NCBI GenBank assembly: GCA_033782935.1
Contig: JAWQEG010000516.1
Coordinates: 868,001-932,000 of the forward strand
Source: Petrolisthes cinctipes
Taxonomy: Eukaryota; Arthropoda; Malacostraca; Decapoda; Porcellanidae
Direction of reading: 5' to 3'
DNA length: 64,000 bases
This document shows, in pieces, positions 1 through 11,289 of the stretch. The notes below the pieces were generated by a model. It searched no databases and was not told the origin of the DNA. It was given only the letters and a program-made list of their open reading frames with translations. Position 1 is the stretch's first letter. Each line of letters begins with the position of its first letter. The translations under genes were made by a program, and so were the position numbers.

Positions 1-3000
1 TTAGAAGGGTACAGAAGATGCATACACATATTGACTTTGGGCACCTAATATATAGATTTTCAGCATGTTTTGGGCCTGTATTTTGAAAATACATTAACAC
101 GGAGTAGGCATGTACAGATCGCTTCTGGGACCCAAAAATATCGAATTTTAGGGTGTTTTAAGCCTGAATTTGAGATATAAACGGATTCAGAAGATGCATG
201 CACATATCGACTTTGGGCACCTAAAATATCGATTTTCAACATGTTTTGGTCCTGTATTTTAAAAATACTCTAACACGGAGTAGGCATGTACAGATCGCTT
301 CTGGGACACAAAAATATCGATTTTTTGGGTGTTTTGAGCCTGGATTTGAGATATAAACGGGTTCAGAAGATGAATGCACATATCGACTTTGGACACCTAA
401 AATATCGATTTATAGTATGTTTTAAGCCTGTATATTAAAAACATTCTAGCACTGAGTAGGCATGTGCAGATTGCTTAAGGGACCAAAAAATATCGAATTT
501 TCGGAGTTTTAAGCCTGAATTTGAGATATAAACTGGTACAGAAGATACATGCACATATCGACTTTTTGAACTTAAAATATCGATTTTTAACATGTTTTGG
601 GTCTGTATCTTGAAAACATTCTAGCAAGGAGTAGGCATGTACAGATCGCTTCTGGGACCCAAAAAAATCGAATTTTCTGGTGTTTTGAACCTGAATTAGG
701 GATATACACGTGTACAGAAGATGCATACACATTTTGACTTTGGGCACATAAAATATCGATTTTGAGCATGTTTTGGGCCTGTATTTTGAAAATACTCTAA
801 CACGGAGTAGGCATGTACAGATCGCTTCTGGGATCCAAAAAAATCGAATATTCGGGTGTTTTGAGTCTGAATTTGAGATATAAACGGGTACAGAAGATTC
901 ATGCACATATCGACTTTGGGCACCCAAAATATCGATTTTGAGCATGTTTTGGGTTTGTATTTTTAAAATACTTCAACACTGAGTAGACACGTATACTTCG
1001 ATTTTGAGCATGTTTTGGATCTGTATTTTGAAAACATTCTAACTAGGAGTAGGCATGTACAGATCGCTTCTAGGACCCAAAAATACCGAATTTTCGGGTG
1101 TTTGGAGCATGAATTTGAGATATAAACAGGTACAGAAGATGCATGCACATATTGACTTTGAGCACGTAAAATATAGATTTTTAGCATGTTTTGGGCCTGT
1201 ATCTGAGTAGACATGTACAGATCGCTTCTTGGACCCCAAAATACCGAATTTTCGTGTGTTTGAAGCCTGAATTTGAGATATAAACGGGTACTGAAGATGA
1301 ATGCACATTCCGACTTTTGGGCACCTAAAATATCGATTTTCATTATGTTTTGGGCCTGTATTTTGAAAATACTCTAACACGGAGTAGCCATGTACAGATC
1401 GCTTCTGGGATCCCAAAATATCGAATTTTCAGGTATTTTGAGCCTGAATTTGAGATATAAACGATTACTGAAGATGCATGCACATATCAACTTTAGGGAA
1501 CCTAAAATATCGATTTTGAGCATGTTTTGGATCTGTATCTTGAAATCATTCTAACTAGGAGTAGGCATGTACAGATCGCTTCTAGGACCCAAAAATACCT
1601 AATTTTCGGGTGTTTGGAGCATGAATTTGAGATATAAACAGGTACAGAAGATGCATGCACATATTGACTTTGAGCACCTAAAATATCGATTTTTAGCATG
1701 TTTTGGGCCTGTATTTTGAAAATACTCTAACACGAAGTAGGCATGCACCGATCGCTTCTGGGACCCAAAAATATCGAATTTTCGGGTGTTTTGAGCCTGA
1801 ATTTGAGATATAAACGGGTACAGAAGATGCATGCACATATTGACTTTGCACACCTAAAATATCGATTTTCAGCATGTTTTTGGCCTGTATCTGAGTAGAC
1901 ATGTACAGATCGCTACTGGGACCCCAAAATATCGAGTTTTCGGGTGTTTGGAGCCTGCATTTGAGGTATAAACGGGTTCAGAAGATGCATGCACATATCG
2001 ACTTTTGGACACTTAAAAGATCGATTTTCAGTATGTGTTGAGCCTGTATTTTGAAAATACTCTAACACGGAGTAGGCATGTACAGATCGTTTCTGGGACC
2101 CCAAAATATCGAATTTTCGGGTGTTTTGAGCCTGAATTTGAGATATAAACGGGTTCTGAAGATGCATGCACATATTGACTTTGCGCACCTAAAATATCGA
2201 TTTTCAGCATGTTTTGGGCCTGTATTTTGGAAATACTTTAACACGGAGTAGGCAGGTACAGATCTTTTTTTGGGACCCCAAAATATCGAATTTTCGGGTG
2301 TTTTAGGCCTGAATTTGAGATATCGACTTTGGGCACATAAATATCGATTTTTAGCATGTTTTGGGCCTGTATTTTGAAAATACTCTAACACGGAGTAGGC
2401 ATGTACATATCGCTTTTGGGACCCCAAAATATCGAATTTTCTGGTGTTTTGAGCCTGAATTTGAGATATAAACGGGTTCTGAAGATGCATTCACATATCG
2501 ACTTTTGGGCACCAAAAATATCTATTTTTAGCATGTTTTGAGCCTATATTTTGAAAATATTCTAGCACTGAGTAGGCATGTACAGATCGCTTCTGGGACC
2601 CCAAAATATCGAATTTTCGGGTGTTTTTGAGCCTGAATTTAAGATATCGACTTTGGGCACCTAAAATATAGATTTTTAGAATATTTTAGGCATATATTTT
2701 GAAAATATTCTTGATCTGAGTAGGCATGGACAAATCGCTTCAGGGACCCCAAAATATCGAATTTTCTGGTGTTTGGAGCCTGAATTTGAGATATAAACGG
2801 GTACAGAAGATGCATGCACATATTGACTTTGGGCACCTAAAATATCGATTTTCAGGATGTTTTGGGCCAGTATTTTGAAAATACTCTAACACGGAGTAGG
2901 CATGTACAGATCGCCTCTGGGACCATAAAATATCGAATTTTCGGGTGTTTTGGGCCTAATTTTGAGATATCGACTTTGGGCACTTAAAATATCGATTTTT

Positions 3001-4922
3001 AGCATGTTTTGGGCCTATATTTTGAAAATATTCTAGCACTGAGTAGGCATGTACAGATCGCTTCTGGGACCCCAAAATATCGAATTCTTGGGTGTTTTGA
3101 GCCTGAATTTGAGATATAAACGGGTACAGAAGATACATGCACATATTGACTTTGCGCACCTAAAATATCGATTTTCAGCATGTTTTGGGCCTGTATTTTG
3201 GAAATACTCTAACACGGAGTAGGCAGGTACAGATCTTTTTTTGGGACCCTAAAATATCGAATTTTCGGGTGTTTTAGGCCTGAATTTGAGATATCGACTT
3301 TGGGCACATAAAATATCGATTTTTAGCATGTTTTGGGGCTGTATTTTGAAAATACTCTAACACGGAGTAGGCATGTACAGATCGCTTTTGGGACCCCAAA
3401 ATATCGAATTTTCTGGTGTTTTGAGCCTGAATTTGAGATATAAACGGGTTCTGAAGATGCATTCACATATCGACTTTTGGGCACCAAAAATATCTATTTT
3501 TAGCATGTTTTGAGCCTATATTTTGAAAATATTCTAGCACTGAGTAGGCATGTACAGATCGCTTCTGGGACCCCAAAATATCGAATTTTCGGGTGTTTTT
3601 GAGCCTGAATTTGAGATATCGACTTTGGGCACCTAAAATATAGATTTTTAGAATGTTTTAGGCATATATTTTGAAAATATTCTTGATCTGAGTAGGCATG
3701 GACAAATCGCTTCTGGGACCCCAAAATATCGAATTTTCTGGTGTTTGGAGCCTGAATTTGAGATATAAACGGGTACAGAAGATGCATGCACATATTGACT
3801 TTGGGCACCTAAAATATTGATTTTGAGGATGTTTTGGGCCTGTATTTCGAAAATACTCTAACACGGGGTAGGCATTTACAGATCGTTTCTGGGACCCCAA
3901 AATATCGAATTTTCGGGTGTTTTGGGCCTGAATTTGAAATATCGACTTTGGGCACCTAAAATATCGATTTTTAGCATGTTTTGATCCTGTATTTTGAAAA
4001 TATTCTAGCACTGAGTAGGCATGTACAGATCGCTTATGGGACCCAAAAATATCGAATTTTCGGGTGTTTTGAGCCTGAATTTGAGATATAAACGGGTACA
4101 GAAGATGCAGGCACATATTGACTTTGGACGCCTAAAATATCGATTTTCAGCATGTTTTGGGCCTGTATTTTAAATATATACTCTAACACGGAGTAAGCAT
4201 GTACAGATCGCTTCTGGGACCTCAAAATATCGATTTTACGGGATTTTTGAGCCTCAATTTGAGATATAAACGGGCACAGAAGATGAACACACATATCGAC
4301 TTTTGGGCACCTAAAATATCGATTTTGAGCATGTTTTAGGTCTGTATCTTGAAAACATTCTAACTAGGAGTAGGCATGTACAGATCGCTTCTAGGACCCA
4401 AAAATTCCGAATTTTCTGGGGTTTTGAACCTGAATTTGAGATATAAACGGGTACCGAAGATGCATGCACATATCAACTTTGGACACTTAAAATATCGATT
4501 TTTAGCATGTTTTGTGTCTATATTTTGAAAACATTCTAGCACTGAGTAGGCATGTACAGATCGCTTCTGGAAACCAAAAATATCGAATTTTCGGGTGTTT
4601 TGAGGTTGAATTTGGGATATAAACGGGTGCAAAAGATGCATACACATATTGACTTTGGGCACCTAAAATATCGATTTTTAGCATGTTTTCGGCCTGTATC
4701 TGAGTAGCCATGTACAGATCGCTTTTGGGACCCCAAAATATCGAATTTTCGGGTGTTTGGAGCCTGAAATTGAGATATAAACGGGTACAGAAGATGCATG
4801 CACATATAGAGTTTGGGCACCTAAAATATCGATTTTGAGCATGTTTTGGGCCAGTATTTTGAAAATACTCTAACACGGAGTAGGCATGTACAGATCGCTT
4901 CTGGGACCCCAAAATATCGAAT
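1..4922 (-). repeat. Satellite array, 176-bp monomer made of two 88-bp subunits (left array)
   Basis: Landmarks such as the GGCATGTACAGATCGCTT block recur at 109, 285, 461, 636 and 812, a spacing of 175-176 bp. Inside each monomer the TATCGA core recurs every 88 bp (51, 139, 227). The two halves are clearly alignable: GGCATGTACAGATCGCTTCT in one matches TGCATGCACATATCGACTTT in the other. The monomer is therefore a diverged dimer. Two shortened monomer types are scattered in the array. One lacks about 32 bp between ATAT repeats (for example near 2320, 2645, 2965, 3290, 3615, 3938). The other lacks about 26 bp upstream of GAGTAGACATG (near 1200, 1888, 4697). A higher-order block near 2222-2830 recurs at about 3193-3800 (offset about 971 bp). 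The array continues beyond the left window edge. The satellite family is not one I can name. Strand is given relative to the inverted array at the other end. Confidence 0.95.
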
Positions 4923-4933
4923 ATATATATATA

Positions 4934-5027
4934 CTAGCTGCTCCGCCGCCCTTCGGGCGGCTAGGAGCCGCTAGCTCCTGCGGAGGGCTGGCGGCCTGCG
5001 GCCGCCCTTCCACCGCCCTTCGGGCGG
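4934..5027 (-). other. Helitron 3' terminus with two GC-rich hairpins
   Basis: Two identical 15-bp hairpins (CCGCCC-TTC-GGGCGG on the plus strand) lie at 4946-4960 and 5013-5027. Only the outer one has the canonical distance to the terminal CTAG. The inner copy may be a relic of an older terminus or a tandem duplication of the end. The segment between them is also GC-rich and self-complementary (GCGGCCTGCGGCCGC near 4991-5005). Confidence 0.75.
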
Positions 5028-5295
5028 TTTGGAGCAGATCAGGCGGTGGGTGGATAGAAGGAAGGGAAGGAGGGAAGGAAGGGGGAGAGGGAGGGATGGT
5101 TTAGTGGTTAGATAAAATAAATGGATGGATGGATGAATAGTAATAGAGGTGGGTGGGTGAATAATTGGAGGTATTAGTCGTTTTTAAATGTTTATTATAT
5201 CAATCTTTCTCCCTCATTCAATAACTCCATCATTCTAATATTAGCATAATTAATAATATTTACTTCTTTTTCTATTAATAGTGTCACTAAGCATT

Positions 5296-5898
5296 TTACT
5301 GAAGTGGCTCCTGGTAAACGACATTTTTCACGACTCCGGTTGACGACATCACGTAGAGATTCTTCTCATCGGCGACTCGACTGCAGCCCACATAGAGTTG
5401 ACCGTGGGAGAAGACCTGGTCCTTAAGGTTGAGGCCAACTACTTTCAGGGACTGTCCTTGGCTTTTGTTGATTGTCATGGCATAGCTTAGACGAATAGGG
5501 AATTGGAGACGTTGGAACTGAATTGGACAATCTAAGGGCCTCAGAGGGATTTTTGGAATGAAGACATCTTCGCCTTTACCTTTGCCAGTCAGGATTGTGG
5601 CCTCCACCAGACGTGGCATCATTGTTTTAACTCTTAATCTTGTGCCATTGCAAAGTTTTGGTGGGTTCAGGTTTCTAAGAAGCATTATCGGACATCCCAA
5701 CATCAGTTCCAAATTGTGAGGTGGCATCCCTGGTGGATCTAGACTGTTCAGGAATTCTGCTGGGTAGTTGACCACTTGATCATCGTCGGGCACTGTATCA
5801 ACTGATTTGTACTTCATTGACCTGCCAGGCTGAGCATCCAGAAGTTTTTGGTTGATGTTGTTGACAGCTTCATTCTTTGGAGCTAGGATAGCTTCCAC
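5296..5898 (-). pseudogene. Helitron helicase (Pif1-like), C-terminal fragment
   Basis: A 200-residue open frame matches the C-terminal part of the Pif1-like helicase carried by Helitrons. Residues 5-16 (LAPKNEAVNNIN) resemble the conserved TN-x-x-V-x-x-IN segment. Residues 45-90 contain the PPHNLELMLGCPIMLLRNL and LCNGTRL blocks typical of Helitron and Pif1 helicases. Residues 139-151 (YAMTINKSQGQSL) are helicase motif V, and residues 166-175 (GQLYVGCSRV) are motif VI. Walker A and B motifs and the Rep nuclease are missing, so the product cannot be a working helicase. Upstream of the start the sequence becomes AT-rich noncoding DNA, so the ATG is probably internal to the original gene. The tail runs to a stop about 360 bp from the element's 3' end, as expected. 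Confidence 0.88.
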
Positions 5899-6660
5899 GT
5901 TTCGTTATTTGTGGTTTCGTTGTATGTGAAAATAAATATGGCAATAATGAAAATAAATGTGACAAAAGTAAAATAAATCGTGAAAATAAATATGGCAATA
6001 ATGAAAATCAATTTGACCAAAGTGAAATTCTATATGACAATACTGAGAATCGATATGACAATGGAATCAATCATAAAAATGCATAAAATTTAATAATAGG
6101 TTTAATAATAGGTAAAATAAATCGTGAACAACAATATACTTACTGAGATAACGCATAAACAAATCGAATAATATCCGTGCTAAAATATGTTCATGAGCTG
6201 TTGATTAAAATAAATATGGGAATAAAGAAAATCAATTTGACAAAAGTAAAATAAATCGTGAACGACAATATACTTAGTGAGAAAACGCATAAACAAATCG
6301 AATAATATCCGTGCTGTAGCCTAAAATAGTATGAGTGGCGTGAGAGGGGAATGGTTAACTCGTCATATTTACGCTCTCATTTTTAGGGGGGTTTTAGGGG
6401 TAACAACTTTATTACTCATGGCGCTGCAGTACGCAAGCCAGTGGACCTAGGAAACTTTAGTTTACAGATTCTGGTGTGTAAAATCAAGCTCTACAAATCT
6501 GTAAGAAAAAATTGACCTAAATGAAAGTTTAAAATTGACCGTGTTTTTGCGGAAGGCTGAACAGTGGTATGGTGATTCCGTAGATTTTTTTCCCTGTATT
6601 TTATTATTATTTCGCTAGCACGTTTCGTTATATGTGGTTTCGTTGTATGACCCCCCCTAA
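5898..6660. repeat. AT-rich Helitron interior with nested direct duplications
   Basis: No gene. A 29-bp sequence beginning CGTTTCGTTAT occurs at 5898-5926 and again at 6621-6649, bracketing about 700 bp. Inside, a segment of about 75 bp containing AACGCATAAACAAATCGAA is duplicated (about 6117-6190 and 6250-6325). Short units related to AAAATAAATATGGCAATAATG are repeated imperfectly. This could be a secondary insertion or a tandem expansion that displaced most of the helicase gene. Confidence 0.6.
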
Positions 6661-6734
6661 ACCTGAAGGGGATCAAGACTCACCTACATGCAAATTTTGA
6701 GGACACAAAGTTGGACGGTTTAGGCGTGCATCGC

Positions 6735-6736
<2 letters not shown>

Positions 6737-6779
<43 letters not shown>

Positions 6780-6804
6780 GACAGAATCTTGGCTTTATGT
6801 ATAT

Positions 6805-6882
<78 letters not shown>

Positions 6883-7019
6883 ATCTATGGCATTCCGTTA
6901 TGCCTTCGTGTGTGTGTGTGTGTGTGTGTGTGTGAGAAGAGATGAAAGGCCAGGGTAATCACTCGTAATAATTTTCACTCTCATTCTCTCTTTATATTCC
7001 TCCAGAGATGTGTGTGTGT

Positions 7020-7053
<34 letters not shown>

Positions 7054-7160
7054 CAAGAGATGAAAGGTCAGACAGTAATCACTCTTCCTAATTTTCACTC
7101 TCTTTTTATATTCCTTCGTGTGTGTGTGTGTGTGTGTAATAGTCCCTTTGTAGACGTGGG

Positions 7161-7206
<46 letters not shown>

Positions 7207-7210
7207 GAAA
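6737..7210. repeat. Composite microsatellite region (AC)n, (AT)n, T-run, (TG)n
   Basis: Contains (AC)n at about 6737-6776, (AT)n at about 6807-6856 and a T-run to about 6881. Three (TG)n tracts follow, separated by related spacers of about 70-80 bp (GAGATGAAAGG ... TTTATATTCCT), so the (TG)n tract plus spacer is itself tandemly repeated between about 6895 and 7140. An (AC)n tract lies at 7163-7204. Open frames of alternating Cys-Val or Thr-His here are microsatellite artefacts. Confidence 0.85.
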
Positions 7211-7286
7211 ATATAACAGAATGTCATCAGTAAATATATATAAAAATTTACACTTGGTCTTACTCTCTAAACTTCTCCTAAGCTAA

Positions 7287-7287
<1 letters not shown>

Positions 7288-7320
<33 letters not shown>

Positions 7321-7409
7321 ACGCACTCAAAGTCGTGTATGTGATCGTGTATGTGAATTGGTGGCTTCTGATTCCTCCAGACTATGCCACAAAACAAGCT
7401 CCTTCCGTA

Positions 7410-7454
<45 letters not shown>

Positions 7455-7525
7455 CGTGGCAGTATTTGAAGAACTCATTTATCTCCAATTTTCTGACTGC
7501 ATCACAGGGTCCCTTAGTTAAAGAG
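7288..7525. mobile_element. MITE family F, degraded left end, with expanded (TG)n core
   Basis: Right part matches family F: TTTCGTGGCA ... CTCATTTATCTCCAATTTTC and a terminus CACAGGGTCCCTTA close to a TTAA at about 7518. The left terminus TTAAGGACCCTG is lost. The central (TG)n tract (about 7413-7452) is longer than in the 48.4-kb copy. A second (AC)n tract lies at 7288-7323. Confidence 0.7.
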
Positions 7526-7562
7526 AGATATGTTCTATGGCAATATGTTGGAATCAGTTTAA

Positions 7563-8080
7563 TTAAGAAGATGGTAAGACAGTGTTGGTAAATCTGGAGT
7601 AACTGATTCCTCCAAATAAATCCAAGCAACAGATCAATCATTCATTTACTAGACTAATCATTCATAACCCTATTCATTTACTAAACCAATCATTCATAAC
7701 ACTATTCATTTACTACACCAATCATTCATAACATTCTTCATTTACTACACCAATAATTTATAACACTATTCATTTACTACACCAATCATTCATAGCACTC
7801 TTCCATTATTAGACCAATCATTCATAACACTATTCATTTACTACACCAATCATTCATAACACTATTCATTTACTAAACCAATCATTCATAACACTATTCA
7901 TTTACTAAACCAATCATTCATAACACTATTCATTTACTACACCAATCATTCATAACACTATTCATTTACTAAACCAATCATTCATAACACTATTCATTTA
8001 CTAAACCAATCATTCATAACACTATTCATTTACTACACCAATCATTCATAACAATATTCATTTACTAAACCAATTAATTA
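7563..8080. repeat. MITE family E stub followed by a 32-bp minisatellite
   Basis: A TTAA at 7563 begins a family E left half (GTGTTGGTAAATCTGGAG, GATTCCTCCAAA, CAAGCAACAG). At about 7645 it passes directly into about 13 tandem copies of a 32-bp unit containing CCAATCATTCATAACACTAT (7686 to 7718 confirms the period). The array ends at about 8080, where a family A MITE starts. Copies differ mainly at one AAACC/ACACC site. Confidence 0.85.
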
Positions 8081-8082
8081 GT

Positions 8083-8243
8083 ATCATATCAAAATGTAAT
8101 CATACAACAACACCTTACGTCAACTCAACCCCCTCAATTATTATTATGAGGTGCTGCAAAGTCATACACGTGTTGTTTTTTTATTACCAAGATATTTACT
8201 ACGATGGAAGGAAAGTGTCGGTGGATATTTGATAGTGGCTGTA
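8083..8243. mobile_element. MITE family A, truncated copy
   Basis: Shares the family A core (CTTACGTCAACTCAACCCCC, GAGGTGCTGCAAA) and a right terminus ending GTGGCTGTA. The left terminus is missing where the 32-bp minisatellite abuts. Confidence 0.8.
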
Positions 8244-8273
8244 CTATGGGTAAGATTCTCTCTTCCACAATTG

Positions 8274-8491
8274 TACAGCCACAATCATATATCCACCGAT
8301 ACTTTCCTTCCATCATAGTAAATAAATATCTTGGTAATAAAGAACACATGTATGATATTTTTTTGCAACACCTCATAGTAATAAATAAAATTGAGGGGGT
8401 TGAGTTGACATAAGGTATTGTTGTATGATATGATACCGATTTATTTGCACGATGGAAGGAAAGTGTTGGTGGTTATTTGATTGTGGCTGTA
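8274..8491. mobile_element. MITE family A, full copy (TA-flanked, Tc1/mariner type)
   Basis: About 218 bp, bounded by TA. Its terminal inverted repeats start CAGCCACAATCA and continue through CACTTTCCTTCCATC for about 40 bp. The two halves around the centre differ (one has TCTTGGTAATAAAGAAC, the other ATGATACTGATTTATTTGCAC), so the family has a defined polarity. TA target duplication and CAG-starting termini are typical of Tc1/mariner-type MITEs (family knowledge). No transposase is encoded. Confidence 0.9.
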
Positions 8492-8569
8492 CCAACCTAT
8501 ACTATTCATATAACACATAAATTTCAATACACATATTCATATAACTCAAACCTAATGTTGACTGATGTA

Positions 8570-8767
8570 TTCACGTTCTTATTATTATGATGTTATTGTT
8601 TTGAACAGTGAGTAGCTGATTGTGGTAAATTAAAAGATACGTGTGTGTGTGTGTGTAGTAAATTAGAAGATATGTATGTGTGTGTGTGTAGTATAGTAGA
8701 AGATACGTGTGTGTTAGTGTGTGTGTGTGAGTGAGTGTGTGTGTGTGTGTGTGTAGTAAATTAGAAG

Positions 8768-8813
<46 letters not shown>

Positions 8814-8931
8814 TAAATTAGAAGATACGTGTGTGTGTGTGTGTGTGTAGTAAATTAGAAGATACGTGTGTGTGTGTGTGTGTGTAGTAAATTAGAAGAT
8901 ACGTGTGTGTGTGTGTAGTAAATTAGAAGAT

Positions 8932-8975
<44 letters not shown>

Positions 8976-8987
8976 TAAATTAAAAGA

Positions 8988-9024
<37 letters not shown>

Positions 9025-9113
9025 TAAATTAGAAGATGCGTGTGTGTGTGTCTGTGTAGCTGCTTGTAGGTACGTGTGTGTGTGTGTGTAGTAAATTAGA
9101 AGATACGTGTGTT

Positions 9114-9169
<56 letters not shown>

Positions 9170-9319
9170 TGTGTGTGTGTATAGATTCTTGTAATAATAT
9201 CGAAGATGATACTTAAGCTATGTAGTGGAAAGTTTCTCAGCTAGCGAACAGAGGGAAGCTGTCAAACGTTTACACACGAGTCAGACCAGTGTGGATGATT
9301 ATTATTGTCCACGACTGTA
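8570..9319. mobile_element. MITE family B with internal (TG)n-based minisatellite expansion
   Basis: Family B core sequence is recognisable on the left (TTCACGTTC, ATGATGTTATTGTTTTGAA, GTAGCTG). The right end is recognisable from about 9205 (GGAAAGTTTCTCAGC, GAACAGAGGGAAGCTGTCAA, GACTGTA at 9319). Between them the short core AAATTAAAAGATGG has been amplified to about a dozen units of GTAGTAAATTAGAAGATACG plus a (TG)n of varying length, followed by (GA)n at about 9123-9166. The left terminus is missing. In an ordinary copy the whole element is only about 240 bp. Confidence 0.85.
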
Positions 9320-9539
9320 CAACCACAATCAAATAACCACCGACACTTTCCTTCCATCGTGCAAATAAATCAGTATCATATCAAATATAAATACAACAAC
9401 ACCTTACGTCAACTCAACCCCATCAATTATTATTATGAGGTGCTGCAAAATCATACACGTTTTTTTTTTTTTTTTTTACCAAGATATATATTTACTACGA
9501 TGGAAGGAAAGTGTCGGTGGATATTTGATTGTGGCTGTA
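9318..9539. mobile_element. MITE family A, full copy
   Basis: Begins with the same TA that ends the preceding family B element (9318-9319) and ends GGCTGTA at 9539. A T-run of about 17 bases replaces the usual TTGTTCTTTA segment. Confidence 0.88.
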
Positions 9540-10288
9540 CATTCATGGTGCTGACGATGGTGTGTGCATGGTAGCGGTACGATGATGACCCCAATAAGCC
9601 ATCGTCAACACCACGAAATGTTCATGAACCCGAAGATCTTATAGTACGGTTGCTAATGTGTCAAATTTACTATAGTGAATGAACTCAATTATATCTAGCT
9701 TTACTGATGGGGGTAATTAACTTTGGGTAATTTGAAAGGCTACTGATTCCTCCAAACTATGAAGGTTGATTGATTGATTGATTGATTTTGATGCAACTAA
9801 GCATCTGGCGGCGCAACAGCTAATGTCATATACCGTCCAAACTATGACGTGAAATAGGCTACCTCAATACACGACTCAGGTGATTTGCTGTTTTACTGTA
9901 TTGTTTGTTTGAGGGAATTAGCAGCCTTTGAAATGACTACAACTAAATGACCTGTTTAAATAATAGTGTTAGGAATACAATAAATCTGTTCCGAGTTCCT
10001 CACCCACTGTGTATATATGGTGGAGGTGTTTGAGGGCTTAACTATCCACTCTCTGTACCAAGGAACACAGCCATGCACCAGTTGACGATCGAGCAGGCAG
10101 GTGGAAAGAAAGCCGAGCCAGGAAGGGAGTGAGTGAGTGAGTGGGTTGAGAGGAAGAAAAGTTGAAGGAAGGGCAGTGAAGAGAGGACACAAAGCAGCGT
10201 CCCTCCGTTACCATGACAACCAACACCCGCTGCTGCTCACGACCTCTACCAGGGATAGAAGGAACTACTAATAATGCCGCTCAGTTGG
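9540..10288. other. No gene; fragments of repeats
   Basis: Contains a degraded family E piece (about 9715-9770: TACTGATTCCTCCAAACTATG). It also contains a tail fragment of the SINE-like repeat found at 21.0, 48.8 and 52.2 kb, next to (TTGA)n at about 9769-9787 (GGCGGCGCAACAGC). The rest, including open frames near 9956-10226, shows nothing recognisable. Confidence 0.6.
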
Positions 10289-10713
10289 TACAGCCACAAT
10301 CGAATAATATCCAGCGACACTTTCCTTCCATCGTGGTAAATATCTTGGTAATAAAAAACAACACGTGTATGATTTTGTAGCCCCTCATAATAATAATAAT
10401 ATCCACCTACACTTTCCTTCCATCGTCGTAAATATCTTGGTAATAAAGAACAACACGTGTATGATTTTGCAGCATCTCATAATAATAATAATAATAATAA
10501 TAATGATATCCACCAACACTTTTCTTCCATCGTGGTAAATATCTTGGTAATATAAAACAACACGTGTATGTTTTTGTAGCCCCTCATAATAATAATAATT
10601 GAGGGGGTTGAGTTGACGTAAGGTGTTGTTGTTGTATGGTTATATTTTGATATGATACTGATTTACTTGCACGATGGAAGGAAAGTGTCGGTGTTTATGT
10701 GATTGTGACTGTA
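10289..10713. mobile_element. MITE family A with a triplicated left end
   Basis: TA-flanked and ends with family A termini, but is about 425 bp instead of about 218. The left segment (CACTTTCCTTCCATCG ... TCTTGGTAATA ... CACGTGTATG ... CCTCATAATAAT) is present three times in tandem, about 100-115 bp each, joined at (AAT)n runs. The remainder (TTGAGGGGGTTGAGTTGACG onwards) is single copy. Confidence 0.9.
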
Positions 10714-10756
10714 CAGAGGTGGGCATACGTTTCATTACAACACAATATTACATAAC

Positions 10757-10921
10757 TTAAGGGGACAGTATAGTGTTGGTAAATCTGGAGCAACAGATTC
10801 CTCCAAACTATTCCAAGCAACAGGACACCATTATATTTTGTCCATGTGGTCCTGTTTCCTGGCATACTTTGGAGAAATCAAGGCACTTTATTTGTACCAA
10901 AAGTATACTTGCTCCCCTTAA
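10757..10921. mobile_element. MITE family E (TTAA-flanked)
   Basis: TTAAGGGGACAG at the left and CTCCCCTTAA at the right, with the diagnostic interior GTGTTGGTAAATCTGGAGCA and CATGTGGTCCTGTTTCCTGG. TTAA at both ends suggests a piggyBac-type MITE (inference). Confidence 0.85.
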
Positions 10922-10929
10922 ACAATACA

Positions 10930-11041
10930 ACACGTATATATTATGAATATTGCTGGCTAATGTGTTCACGTTCTCATTCCTATATGATAATGATGTTATT
11001 GTTTTGAATTGTGTGTAGCTGCTTGTAGTTAGTTAGACTAC

Positions 11042-11079
<38 letters not shown>

Positions 11080-11117
11080 AGTGATTATCTGTTTGTAGAT
11101 AGTTAGAAGATAAGTGA

Positions 11118-11158
<41 letters not shown>

Positions 11159-11187
11159 GCTGTTTGTATTATAGTAAATCAAATTAT

Positions 11188-11220
<33 letters not shown>

Positions 11221-11285
11221 TAGCTGCTTGTAGATAATTAGAAGATACGTGTGCGTGTGTGTGTGTGTGTGTGTGTAGCTTCTGC
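10930..11285. repeat. MITE family B core expanded into a (TG)n minisatellite
   Basis: Starts with the family B core (GTGTTCACGTTC, GATGTTATTGTTTTGAA, TGTAGCTGCTTGTAG). Four imperfect units follow, each of TAGCTGCTTGTAGATA-ATTAGAAGATACGT type plus (TG)n. Both termini of the MITE are gone. This is an independent parallel to the expansion at 8.6-9.2 kb. Confidence 0.8.
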
Positions 11286-11289
11286 TGGT

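Larger units (their letters stand above)
4934..6807 (-). mobile_element. Helitron, internally deleted, both termini visible
   Basis: Read on the minus strand the element begins with TC at 6807-6806, preceded by host A. It ends with CTAG at 4937-4934, followed by host T. Eight bases upstream of the CTAG is a perfect hairpin (6-bp stem, 3-nt loop, 4946-4960). This is the Helitron signature: 5' TC, 3' hairpin plus CTRR, insertion between A and T, no terminal inverted repeats and no target duplication. The interior carries the C-terminal part of a Pif1-type Helitron helicase (5296-5898). No Rep/HUH nuclease domain is visible. At 1.87 kb the copy is far shorter than an autonomous Helitron, so it is nonautonomous. 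Both flanks are (AT)n, which makes the exact end bases slightly uncertain. Confidence 0.85.

Noticed and set aside
6898..7641. Cys-Val and Thr-His repeat open frames
   Set aside because: Translation of (TG)n and (AC)n microsatellites.
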